Assembly (NCBI GenBank): GCA_021307315.1
Contig: JAJSPD010000036.1
Location: 62,001-126,000 of the forward strand
From: Bisporella sp. PMI_857
Lineage: Eukaryota > Ascomycota > Leotiomycetes > Helotiales > Helotiaceae
Direction of reading: 5' to 3'
DNA: 64,000 nucleotides
The position numbers and the translations under genes were made by a program. The notes under the pieces are model-generated. The model was given only the letters and a program-made list of their open reading frames with translations, was not told the DNA's origin and ran no database searches. This document shows, piece after piece, positions 10,667 to 20,600 of this stretch. Position 1 is the stretch's first letter. Each line of letters opens with the position of its first letter.

Positions 10667-10867
10667 TGTGGGTATATATATTGACCAAGTCGGTCGTATG
10701 ACTCACACGTGGCACGTGATGGCGCACGCGCCATCACATCCCCTTTATCTTAGAACGTAGAGTAGAACTCAATACAACAACAATTACCATATCCACCAAG
10801 AGCAAGAGCACGGCCTATAAGCTGTGCCTTTTGCCCCGTGGAAGGTAAGAACACAGCGAAACCATCA
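10667..10867 (+). repeat. 3' LTR of copia element
   Basis: 201 bp; no difference from the 5' LTR seen on base-by-base reading. Followed at 10868 by the GATAT target duplication. Confidence 0.95.
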
Positions 10868-11451
10868 GATATACACCAAAAAAATAATAGTATTTGAGAT
10901 ATTTCTGAAATACCACCATTTTTTTGGAAGCTATCTTATATACCACTGTTTTAAAAAAGTGGTACGTTGAGAAAGCCTCCAAATAAAGTGGTGGTATCCG
11001 AGAAATATGGGCACTTTTCGGTGGTATCCCAGATATTTGCCGTATAACTAAACTACTACAATTTCGCTTTAGCTAAAAAACAGTGGCATTTAAGTCAAAA
11101 GCACGCTACAAACAGAAAAATGAAAAGAAATTAATGCTTTATATACAGGAAACTGGCTAAAAGCCAGTGTAAACGAGCTTTGTAGTGTTAAAGGCCGAGC
11201 CCTGTAGTGTTAAAAGTCGAGCCCTGTAGTGTTAGCGGCCGAGCCTTGTAGTGTCAGGGGCTGAGCCCTGTAGTGTTAAAGGCCGAGCTCTGTAGTGTCA
11301 GGGGCCAAGCCCCCAAAAGTTCTATTTACAGCGTATGTTGGAACATATCTCATATACCATAAAAGTGGTATGGCTAGATAGAGGTCAAAAAAAAGATGGT
11401 ATTTGAGAAATATCGGCACTTTTTGATGGTATTTGAGATATTAACCGTAAA
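10868..11451. repeat. Cluster of short direct and inverted repeats right of copia
   Basis: Contains several TGGTATNNNAGATAT-like motifs in both orientations and two copies of a roughly 56-bp unit (10990-11044 and 11395-11451), each with a GAGAAATAT half, a GGCACTTTT centre, a second TGGTAT half and CCGTA. Between the units lies the 22-bp minisatellite. Continues the cluster at 5201-5247 and probably marks ends of one or two decayed DNA transposons. Confidence 0.65.
11175..11306 (+). repeat. 22-bp minisatellite, six tandem copies
   Basis: Units start GAGCYYTGTAGTGT and end GGCC, GTC or GGCT; six head-to-tail copies with a few substitutions, followed by a partial AAGCCCC. No spacers, so not a CRISPR-like array. 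Confidence 0.9.
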
Positions 11452-11697
11452 AATAATAATCAGTGAGCTTGCGTGGTGGAGTCGCTTGTGAACTACATTA
11501 AGCCTAAAAGTAAGCCGAAGTGACGCAGACATTTAGAGGTGAGATAGACGCGCGCTTCCAGAAGGCGTTCCTTATGACCCAGAATACTGGCGCACGGTGC
11601 ACGGGATCGAAGATCTACAGTACTAGCCCATAAGTCTGAGTTCGGAACACGAAAATTCGCGTCCTTGCCAACCACCTCTTTTTTAATTAATTTAATT

Positions 11698-12801
11698 ATG
11701 GCACAACCACGCACTCCTTTGGCCCAAATCTCTGGCAATAGAACCAGAAATACCGAATTAACACCCTACGAACGTGGAGAGATTATGGGAGCGCTTAAAA
11801 TGGGCCACGATCCATCCGAAATTGCAAAGGTTTTGGGACACCCGAAATCTACGGTTACTACCACGCGACAACGAGCCTTATTACGAGCCAACGGCATAAC
11901 CCAGCCTCGTAGCGGCCCTAAAATCTCATATACTATCCAAGACGTACGACGCCTTACGAGATACTGTCGAAAAAACCCGAAACACACGTGGCAGCAAGTG
12001 AAAGATAATTTGGGCTTTGCCTGGCACAAGCACACTCTACAGCGTATGCTAGAACCTTCAGGCATACTCAATTGGAGAGCTAAGAGTCGCCCTGAGCTTA
12101 CAGAAGCTCATGCGCGTACTAGGCTTGCCTGGGCAATAGCTAGGAAGAACTGGACTTTAGAACAGTGGCGCCAATATATGTGGTCAGACGAGTGCTCTGC
12201 AGAGCGGGGCAAAGGCGGGGCAGTTACTTGGGTATTCCGGACAGTCAAAGACGATAAATGGAAGCCAGAGTTCGTGGAGACTTATAAGAAAAGCAAAGAC
12301 TTGTCTGCTATGGTCTGGGGCTGCTTTTGGTTCGTGAATGGCAAGATCCACCGGTCAGATCTTTATATAATGGATCGAGACTTCGAAAGCAAGAAACATG
12401 GGTACTCCGCACGCTCTTACCTCGAAGTACTAGACGACCAGATGCCTAGATGCTGGCAGCCAGGCCTCATTTTTATGCAAGATAATGCTTCTATCCATAC
12501 AGCCAGAACGGTGCAACAATGGTTCACAAATATAGGCATACCACTGGCTTCACATCCTGCTGTTTCTCCCGATTTGAACCCTATTGAACACATCTGGTGG
12601 CACCTTAAAAATTGGGTACTAAAGAATCACCCTGAGCTCAACCAAATGGGCAATAGTGAAGCTGCTCAACAAGCTTTAGAAGAAGCTTTAATTGAAGGCT
12701 GGAATGCTCTTCCTGATAGATTATTTGAACAATGTGCCGACAGTATGCCATATAGGGTACAAGCGGTTATTAAGGCAGATGGATGGCACACAAAATACTA
12801 A
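11698..12801 (+). CDS. Tc1/mariner-family transposase, DD34E, 367 aa, intact
   Basis: The ATG at 11698 (MAQPRTPLAQ) is preferred; the longer frame from 11665 starts on TTG. The N-terminal 110 residues hold a paired helix-turn-helix (PYERGEIMGALKMG, then PSEIAKVLGHPKSTV) that would bind the terminal repeats. The catalytic domain has Asp in WSDECSAERG, Asp in FMQDNASIH and Glu in DLNPIEHIW; 34 residues separate the last two, which gives the DD34E pattern of Tc1 elements. Full length with no stop, so it may be functional. I could not find matching terminal inverted repeats within several hundred bases on either side, so the element borders stay open. Confidence 0.93.
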   Translation: MAQPRTPLAQISGNRTRNTELTPYERGEIMGALKMGHDPSEIAKVLGHPKSTVTTTRQRALLRANGITQPRSGPKISYTIQDVRRLTRYCRKNPKHTWQQVKDNLGFAWHKHTLQRMLEPSGILNWRAKSRPELTEAHARTRLAWAIARKNWTLEQWRQYMWSDECSAERGKGGAVTWVFRTVKDDKWKPEFVETYKKSKDLSAMVWGCFWFVNGKIHRSDLYIMDRDFESKKHGYSARSYLEVLDDQMPRCWQPGLIFMQDNASIHTARTVQQWFTNIGIPLASHPAVSPDLNPIEHIWWHLKNWVLKNHPELNQMGNSEAAQQALEEALIEGWNALPDRLFEQCADSMPYRVQAVIKADGWHTKY

Positions 12802-13332
12802 TTGTTACGTAGATAGTACCGTTGGAAAGAGCGCGCAAAACTGTATCAATAGCTTCAATTTTACTTAAATTAGATTAATAATTAAAACGTGGTTGTGTAG
12901 CCAATCTGCAGCCTCTATAGTAATTTTGGTGCGGGGCGCAGACTTATACACCGGTACTGTACATCCGCTCTTGCTTCTTCGTTCACTGGCTTTCTCCTTC
13001 GCAGCCAGAGCTGCAGTTAGATAACACTTGGCACTATGACAAGTCGAAGCATGGGCGGAGTCTAATTGACGTTTGCCGAGTGCAATGTAGACCCTGATAA
13101 GGATCGCGATGGTCACGCGGGTTATCTCCACAAGTACGGCTGCAAATCACGTCTATCGCCGAAGCGATCTTAGGGAGTTTTCAGCCCATGCATTCAGCCC
13201 GGGACACTTCCGTTTTCATCATGTTAGGTCCTATATCATTCATCTCAACTGCCTCGAGGCCGCTCGTTCGGCCACTCCGTCACCTGTTGCTATGGCTGAA
13301 TACCCAAAAACCTACATCCGGGCGCGTAACCT
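12802..13332. other. Non-coding stretch between Tc1-like gene and MITE
   Basis: I see no gene here; the open frames are short and have no recognisable domain. It presumably holds the right end of the Tc1-like element, which I could not define. Confidence 0.5.
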
Positions 13333-13352
13333 TATCCCTTTAACCGCCAATG
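13333..13352. mobile_element. Left terminal repeat of a 250-bp MITE, cut by the outer gypsy element
   Basis: TATCCCTTTAACCGCCAATG here continues at 26147 (CGTCA) once the gypsy element and one CAATG copy are removed. Its inverse lies at 26353-26376. The TA at the border fits a Tc1/mariner-type target duplication. Confidence 0.75.
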
Positions 13353-13526
13353 TGTCACGTCGCGTGCTCCCAAGCACACGTGATCCATATTAGGCGAGCT
13401 CCCCGAGCTCCTCGTGTATATATAGCCTGCTCTCCCCGAGCTCCCTCTTCCTTCCTTAGCTATAGATTCTCGTATTGCACCACCGTTGCCCTCTGTATCT
13501 GTAAATCCACAGCGCGTGCCGTGACA
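13353..13526 (+). repeat. 5' LTR of outer gypsy element (174 bp)
   Basis: Starts TGTCACGTCGCG, ends GTGCCGTGACA. TATA-like TGTATATATAG lies at about 13414-13424, roughly 38-40 nt before the predicted RNA start AGCTATAGAT (13458). Differs from the 3' LTR by a single A/G. Confidence 0.95.
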
Positions 13527-13528
13527 TT

Positions 13529-13538
13529 ATCTATAGCT
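13529..13538 (+). promoter_or_regulatory. Predicted self-priming primer-binding site, outer element
   Basis: ATCTATAGCT is the exact reverse complement of AGCTATAGAT at 13458-13467 in the LTR and lies two bases (TT) past the LTR end, the same geometry as in the other two gypsy elements. Confidence 0.65.
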
Positions 13539-13806
13539 CCCCTTAATCAACAGCCTGGGAAGGCCTAATATCCTCCTGAGAAGGCTCGAATACCTACCCC
13601 TTACGAAGGTTAGAATATCGTACCGGAAGCTCGAAGAGCTCTCGACGACCTACAGCAGCGCTCGCCCACCTCCTCCCCTTTCGAAGAAGTCGCGGCTCGT
13701 AAGCTTACGCCCCGCGCAATCAGAGAGCTCTCGATACTATATCCATCCTCTGATTCACTCATTTTGTCACTCTATTTATTTTGTTATTTTTATTACAAGC
13801 ACGACA

Positions 13807-15090
13807 ATGGCTGATCCTACAGGCACACGACGCGGTGCTAAAAGCAAAGCAGCAACTACTTCGAAAGCATCACACGCTCAAAACCCCGGCTCCCCGCAAA
13901 GCGACGAAGCAGGTCCATCATTTTCTGAGAACCTTGCTATAATAGCAATACAGGCCACTTTACAGCAAATACAGAAAGAGCTGGCCGCCAGCAAAAAGCA
14001 AACGCGACTACAAGCTGCACAGCTCGTCGAGCTGAAAAAGCAGTTGACAACAAGAGACAGACTTACCTCGGAATTACTCTTTACCCAGCACTCAAGCTCG
14101 GACACTCTTTTCCGTACGGTAGAGCGGGAAATGACGGTGGAGACGCTACGCTCCGCTTATCTTTCTACCTCTGCTCGTGTCAGGGATATTCAGGAGCTCG
14201 ATGACGGGATAAATCCTACATACAAGAGCTGGGAAATTCAGCTGTTCGGCTTTTTCCGGCGTTACCCCAAAATGTTCGAAATAAAGCAAAACAAGTTGAA
14301 GTACGTGTTTCGGGGAACAACAGGCCTAGCTTAAAGCCTTTTGAAGGACAGAATGAGCTATTTGTCGCCTATACGCTACACAACAGTGGCTGAAATGCTC
14401 GAAACGCTTATTATAGGCATAGTCGACGCTAACGAGCAAATCGAGCAGCGGAAGGAATACTACAAGCTTTACATAACAAATTCAAAGAGCTTCGCTGAGT
14501 TCAAGCACAGGTTTTTTTTTTGTGCAAATAAAACTAACATCCCAGTTTCGGAGCGGCAAGAAAACATGTTCCAGAAGCTAGAGCCGAGCTTTCAATTACA
14601 ACTAGTTTTTATCCGTCGATCAACGAAACTTACTTTTGCTAGCTTTTGTAGCCTGGCCCACGGTGTTTACTAAGACTCGGTTACAGCCAATCAGCGGCTT
14701 CGTACTCGCCAAGCTCGGCAATCTTCTTCTCGGCAACCTTCATCTCGGCAACCCCCTTTTCAAGCTGTTGCTAGTACATTTCGGAAAAGCCAAGAGCCGA
14801 GTAAAAATCTAACTGCTGCCACTTCATTTCTTTCATTTCCAGCTCGTCAAAGCTCGGCCTTTTCAAGCAAAGAACGCTCGTCAACCCCAAAAGTGGCCAC
14901 CGCTAGCACTTGCTACAATTGTAAGGAAGCAGAGCACTACGCTACAGGCTGCCCTTTGCCGCGCAAGCCAGACACGGCGCTGAAGCTTTTAGAGCTAAGC
15001 TCTTTAAGCCTGGCGGAGGACCTTTTGGCACTAGAGGCGCTTAGCTCAAGCTCTGAGAATAAAAAAGAGTCGAGGAAAAAAAAACTCTGA
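13807..15090 (+). pseudogene. gag: Gag of outer gypsy element (two nonsense codons)
   Basis: One frame from ATG 13807 to TGA 15088, broken by TAA near 14332 and TAA near 14671, both where Gln would fit. The N-terminus is basic and Ser-rich followed by a coiled-coil-like stretch (LQQIQKELAASKKQTRLQ). The middle has the gag-like WEIQLFGFFRRYPKMFEIKQ region; a basic Arg/Gln/Ser-rich linker leads to a CCHC knuckle, CYNCKEAEHYATGC, near 14920. It ends in the A9 run used as a possible frameshift site into pol. Without the two stops it would be about 427 residues. Confidence 0.8.
15076..15084 (+). promoter_or_regulatory. Putative -1 frameshift site (A9 run) between gag and pol of outer element
   Basis: The gag frame reads AGG AAA AAA AAA CTC TGA. 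A AAA AAA is a slippery heptamer, and moving back one base enters the frame that encodes the protease (FIDTGANASF near 15232). The gag stop is two codons downstream. RNA structure not assessed. Confidence 0.5.
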
Positions 15091-15797
15091 AGAAAGTTTC
15101 CTTTTCAGAGCGTACTAGAGAAAAGGATAGAGATCGTGCTATTCTCGACTTACGTCGCCTTATAGACGGAGATGTTTTTACAATTTCTTGTAGTTTAATA
15201 AAGAATAGATATTGTTACAGCACTTCTGGCTTTATCGACACCGGAGCAAACGCTTCTTTTCTAATTTACAGCTCGCTGGCCGAGCAGCTGATTACTAAGT
15301 GCGGAGCTCGACGTCTCTAACTTCCTTTTCTTATCAAAGTAAAAGGCTTCGACAGCGAGCGCGCGGAGTTTATTACCGACGTTATATTACTTTTTTTTGT
15401 TGTCGACGAAAAACGTTTCTCGGAACAGCCTTTTCTTATTGCTAATCTGGGTTTTCACGACGTGATTATTGGGCGTAAATAGCTAGAACAACAAGACGCT
15501 TGGTTAAGTGTCAAAGATAGAATTATCAAGTGGCCGGACTGCCTTTCTCCTACAGAATCGTTCGACAGGCTCATTCCCGTTACTCAATTTTCGCTCGCTC
15601 CCTAAGCGCCCGACAAGAGCGCACAGGAAGATGCGGATAGGCGCGACGCAAAGCAAGCTATCGCTGAGCGCGAAGCTCTACAACGCCGTGTGCAAGAGCC
15701 TCTGATCGTTTCCTCGATCCTGGCAAGACCTGTTCAGCTCGACGAGCCCCTGAAGCCAGTGCTGGAAGAGCTCCCTACTCCCCAGCACGAAGCTCGC

Positions 15798-16085
15798 TGT
15801 CACGGCCCTGGCCCTATCTCGAGCTTGGCGCCAAGCACTGCAGAGCTCGGTAAAGCTTGGCCCCTGTTACCACAGGGCTCGGCACCTCAGAGCTTGGCAA
15901 CCAACGCTACAGGGCTCGCTTACACTGGCCCCTGGCCAGCATCCTGTATATAAAGCACTGCTCTCCTTACCTTCTTCTGCCTGTAGTTTGTTCTCTTAGT
16001 TATAACAATTGATAGTTGTTCACACCTCTGAGTCCTTCTATCTAGATCCACGGATCGAGATCCCTGTTCGGCTTGAGTTGTTACA
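15798..16085 (+). repeat. 5' LTR of inner gypsy element (288 bp)
   Basis: TGTCACGG...GTTGTTACA. TATATAAAG at about 15946 lies some 39 nt before the predicted RNA start AGTTTGTTCT (15985). Differs from the 3' LTR at five positions, all C/T or G/A, with the 3' LTR carrying T or A. Confidence 0.95.
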
Positions 16086-16087
16086 TT

Positions 16088-16097
16088 AGAACAAACT
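16088..16097 (+). promoter_or_regulatory. Predicted self-priming primer-binding site, inner element
   Basis: AGAACAAACT is the exact reverse complement of AGTTTGTTCT at 15985-15994 in the LTR and starts two bases (TT) past the LTR end. Confidence 0.65.
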
Positions 16098-16335
16098 CGA
16101 CAAACCTTCCGAAGACGGAGCTTAACAATATCCCTTCCATTTGTATTGAATCAGAACCGTGACGACTATTCCACGACGCCACAAACGAGGTCTGTGAAGA
16201 TATAGGCCAGAGTCAAAGCCTGTATACACCAACTTCAGCTCCCAGTATATACTAGTTGAGCCCGCTCTTCCTAATTAGTCGAGTTGAGCTACTACTACTA
16301 CTTCTTTTTACTTTTGAATTCAACTCTACGACAAT

Positions 16336-17676
16336 ATGCCCACGACAACTACAAAAAAGAAGCTCGTCGGAAAAGAACAAGAAACGCTTTCCAGACTCTC
16401 TTCGACAGAAAGTACTCCTTTAGTTCAACTAAGCGACCGTACTACCCCTGAAGCAACGAGTCAAACACAGTCGTCAGCTGCTGCTTTTAAGGAAACGAGT
16501 CGTTCGTCAGCTAGCAAGAAACCTGAAGAAGACATACGCAATCAATTGAATCAGCAAGTAGCTGATGCTTTAGAGACCCTTGTTCAACTTTTAGACAGCT
16601 AGTTCCGTGTGTTGCTAGAACGGTTAGTGGCTACAAGACCAAGCAACTTAGTTCTTTTAGTAAAGAAACTTTCAACTTCTCGGTTACTTCGGAACGGAGG
16701 AAATGACCTAGACGCGTTACTATCAGACAGCTCATCTTCTGATAGCGACTATAAGTCTAAGCCTAATAGGCGGCACAGGTTTCGGCTATACTCAAAAAAG
16801 CTTTTTCCGAAGCACCGAAACCCAGACTCTTTAAACGACGGCACTTCGCTTACGTACATTGCTTGGAAATCCTTATTACGAAAAAAGCTTAGAGCAAATG
16901 CAGACTAGTAGCCTACTGAACAGAAGCGGATCGATTACGTGTTCGGCTGTACTACAAGTAAAGCACAACGTTACTTAGCGCTTCGGTATAACGAAGACAG
17001 CCTAGAACTTTGGCTTTCTGTCAACGAAATGCTAGCTTACCTGGACACAGTTTTTCGGAACTATTTTGAAGCCGAAAAAGCCGAGAACCAGTTTTACGTT
17101 CTGAAACAACAAGCTGCACAAGACTTTAATGATTTCTATACCGAGTTTGCTCGTTTAGCGGCAGTAAGACGAGTCCTTTTTTCGACTTAGAAAAGCCACT
17201 TGTAGAGAAAGCTAAATAAAGAATTCCAGAACAGACTTTTGGCTACACATTACCAGCACTCTAAGTACCAGGAACTAGTACACGAATGTCAACGGTTAAG
17301 TATTGACTTGCAAGAATTCTATCGACAATTTCTATCTGCACCAGCTCGTCAAGCTAAGCTAAATGCTGTTTCGGCTCCTAGACGTTAAAGACTCTTTTCG
17401 GCTCCGAAAGCTTACCGAGCTTTTTCGCCAGCACTTCAGCGTGCTACTCCAAGCCCAGCGACGGACCGTGACAGCACGGCTAGCCCGGCTCGTAGCCCAG
17501 CTCCGGATCACTCTCAAAGCACTTGCTTTAAATGCGATGAAAAAGAGCATTTTGCAAGCTTTTGCTTAAATTCTCAAGCAACACCTAGAATTCAGGAAAT
17601 TAAGCAAAAAGAGGCTTCAAGTAATGAAGCACAAAATAAGGCCGACGCAAATAAGTCGGAAAACGAACAGCTTTAA
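16336..17676 (+). pseudogene. gag: Gag of inner gypsy element (several nonsense codons)
   Basis: One frame from ATG 16336 to TAA 17674, with TAG codons near 16600, 16906 and 17188 and further stops after them. Thr/Ser-rich N-terminus, acidic DSSSSDSDYKSK near 16740, a gag-like core (QRYLALRYNEDSLELW, then QQAAQDFNDFYTEFARL) and a Pro/Ala/Ser-rich basic linker. The CCHC knuckle reads CFKCDEKEHFASFC near 17524. The junction with pol no longer has a perfect slippery heptamer. Confidence 0.8.
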
Positions 17677-20600
17677 GCTAAAGCTCTTTTCTTAAGACTC
17701 ACGTGTTCGATCTTTAACAAATCGATCTAAGTTCACTAATAGCCGGCAATTCTTTTACTGTAGCATGCACTTTTCACAAAAACGAGATTGCAGTGCAAGC
17801 CAGAGCTTTAAGTAATACCGAAGCTAGTAGTTATGTTTTTATTGACACTCGTTTTACATTAGACTTTTGCCGCATTCTCGGGTTAAAGCCTAAACGGCTT
17901 CTTTATTCTATTTATCCGAAAAAATACGATAGTAAAAAAGGATCCCTTATTTCCCAGTACCTTTTGTTTAATATTGAGATTAATGGCCGCCGGATCTACA
18001 ACTTTCCTTTACTTATTTTAGAGCTAGGCTTTTATAATATGATTCTCGGACGCAATTTCTTTGATTATTTTCGGATTTTAATTGATGTTCATTATCGACA
18101 GCTTCGGTAGCTTTTAGAGTTTCTACTAGCACACACCTATTCCAGAACTATAGCTACTTACTCAAGAGACAATATTCGACCTTAGCAAATTCAAATACAA
18201 TACTAGCAAAACATGCTACGCCGAAACAAAGCAATCGCTAGAAACGACAAAAGACGCCTGGACGGCATTCAGATCAAAGCCCTGACAGTAAGCTTAGTTC
18301 AGGCTCTGCCAGCGAGAAACTGTTTGCACGTTCAGGCTATACAGGCTGTTTAGCAGCCGGTCGTTCAGGCTATACAGCCAGCTGTTCAAGCTGTTCAAGC
18401 GGTTTATACTGTTCGAAAAGCTACAGTTAGCCAGAAGCTCGTGCTTTAGAAATCGAGCTTTGCTACAACTAGCCGGAAGCTCACCCGAGCTAGCGCTTAC
18501 GGGCCAACCTAGGCTCGAAAAACCAGCAAAAACCTGAAAGTCATAGCTAGTAAGCTTTTTCGCTTTTACGACTACTAGCCTGAAGCTAAGCCAGAACTTC
18601 AGCCAGAAAGCTTCGTTAAAGCAGGGAAAAATAGCCGGCCTGACAGCCGGCCTGGCCAGCGTGCACACTTAAATATCAAAATGATTTCCAGTAACGGGTT
18701 TATGCTAAACGCTCGGCAACAAAAAATCGAGCTATTTTCAATCACGTTAAACGGCCTAGACCGGATAATTAAAGATCGGAAACAAGAACAGCAGCTTGTT
18801 GAGCTAAAAGAATCTTTGCAAAACCAAATTCCGAGCACTTACTATAGTCGCTTAGCTTTTTTCTCGAAGCAAGAATCAGACACTTTAGCTCTACACCGAA
18901 GCATCGACCACAAAATCGAGCTTACGAAAAACAATACTTTAGAGTTTTGCTATTTGAACAAGCACTCAATCGAAAAGCTTGAAACTATACGAGACTACTT
19001 GACAGCTAATTTGAAAAAAAGCTTTGTCGTTATTAGCAAAGCTCTTTTTGCATCACCTGTCTTGTTTGCGCGGAAATCGGACGGCTCACTTCGTTTTTGT
19101 GTCGACTACCGGAAACTGAATTCGTTAACTAAGAAAAACCGGTATCCTTTGCCGTTGATTGACGAAACGCTAGCTAAGCTAAGCAAAGCTAAAGTTTTTA
19201 CAAAGCTAGATATCCGTCAAGCATTCTACCGGATCCGGATTTCTCCAGAATCTGAAGAACTTACAGCATTCCGCATTCGCTATAGCTTGTTTCAGTACAA
19301 AGTTCTACTTTTTGGCTTTACTAATAAGCCGGCAACGTTTCAAAGCTACATTAACGACACTTTTCGAGACTTGTTAAATGTAGTTTGCACAGCATATCTT
19401 AATAACATTCTTATTTACTCTGAAAACGAGCTACAGCACGAAGCACACGTAAAGCAAGTAATCGACAAATTGCAAGCTGCCGGCTTACAAGCCGATATCA
19501 AAAAGTGTAAATTCAGTGTAAAGCGAACAAAGTACTTAAGATTCATTGTTTCGACTAACGGCATCCAAGTATATCCAAACAAAATACGAGTAATTGCAGA
19601 CTAGAAACTTCCGAAAACAGTTAAAGAAGTTCAATCTTTTTTAGGTTTTTGCAATTTCTACAAAAAGTTTATTCGAAACTACAGCTAGATTGCGGCACCG
19701 CTAACTCAGCTAACTCGTGCTGATCATGAGTTTGTTTTCGACAACAAGTGTACTCAAGCATTCGACAAGCTCAAAGTTATGCTAATAAATGCTTTTTTGC
19801 TGGCTTACTACGATCTAGACAGTCAGTGCATGTTGGAGACGGACGCTTCGGACACTGTAGTAGCAGCTGTGTTTTCTCAAAAAAGCCTCGACGGTAAATA
19901 GCATTCTGTAGAGTATTTCTTTAAAACTATAGCTCCCGCGGAAACCAATTACCTAATTCACGACAAAGAAATGCTAGCTATTGTTAAAGCGTTGCAATAT
20001 TAGCGTGCCGAGCTCGAAAGCACCAAAAATCACATTAAAGTAATTACAGACTACAAAGCTTTAGAATACTTCATGTCGAGCAAGCTGCTATCAGCTAGAC
20101 AAGCCCGTTGGGCTGAGATTCTTTCTCGGTACTATTTCAAAATATTTTACAAGCCCGGCAAGCACAACAAAGCCGACTCGTTGACACGACAAAACCAGAC
20201 AAAAAGCTTGGACCAAGCAAAGCGAAAGAACCGAGATCAGGCTCTTTTATTCCTAGCACAGCTTGATCCTCAGATCTTTCAAGAACTCGACATAAGCTTA
20301 GCGTTAAGCACTGCAAAGCTCGATATAAGCCTAGCGTCAGGCACTGCAAAGCTTGATACGAGCTCAGCGTTAAGCACTGCAAAGCTTAATACGAGCTCAG
20401 CGTTAAGCACTGCAAAGCTCGAAGTGAACCGGGTAGCTTTGTTGTTATTGCCAATTGAGGAACAGCTCGACTTGATCGACGAAATCCTGCAGGCCAACCG
20501 AACTGCTCAAGACTTAAATCTTGCAAGAAAGCTAGGTCAAGAAAGCAAAAGAAGCTACAGCTTAGAAAACGGGTTGCTAAAAAAAAAAAGCCGGCTTGTA

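Larger units (their letters stand above)
5248..10867 (+). mobile_element. Complete Ty1/copia LTR retrotransposon (5620 bp, TSD GATAT)
   Basis: Two 201-bp LTRs that I read as identical (5248-5448, 10667-10867), starting TGTGGG and ending CCATCA, enclose one uninterrupted gag-pol frame with copia order (protease, integrase, RT, RNase H). The 5-bp duplication GATAT lies at 5243-5247 and 10868-10872. Identical LTRs and an open polyprotein mean a very recent insertion and a potentially active copy. I found no clear tRNA primer match after the left LTR and only a weak purine run before the right one. Confidence 0.96.

Noticed and set aside
11175..11306. CRISPR-like array
   Set aside because: Units are contiguous without spacers and the genome is eukaryotic; it is a minisatellite.
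11665..11697. Longer start for the Tc1-like transposase
   Set aside because: The codon at 11665 is TTG; the first ATG is at 11698.
13109..13568. Open frames across the left outer LTR as genes
   Set aside because: They run through LTR and MITE sequence and have no domain.
17641..17680. Slippery frameshift site in the inner gypsy element
   Set aside because: The heptamer at the gag end reads GGAAAAC in the relevant phase and does not fit X XXY YYZ; it may be mutated.
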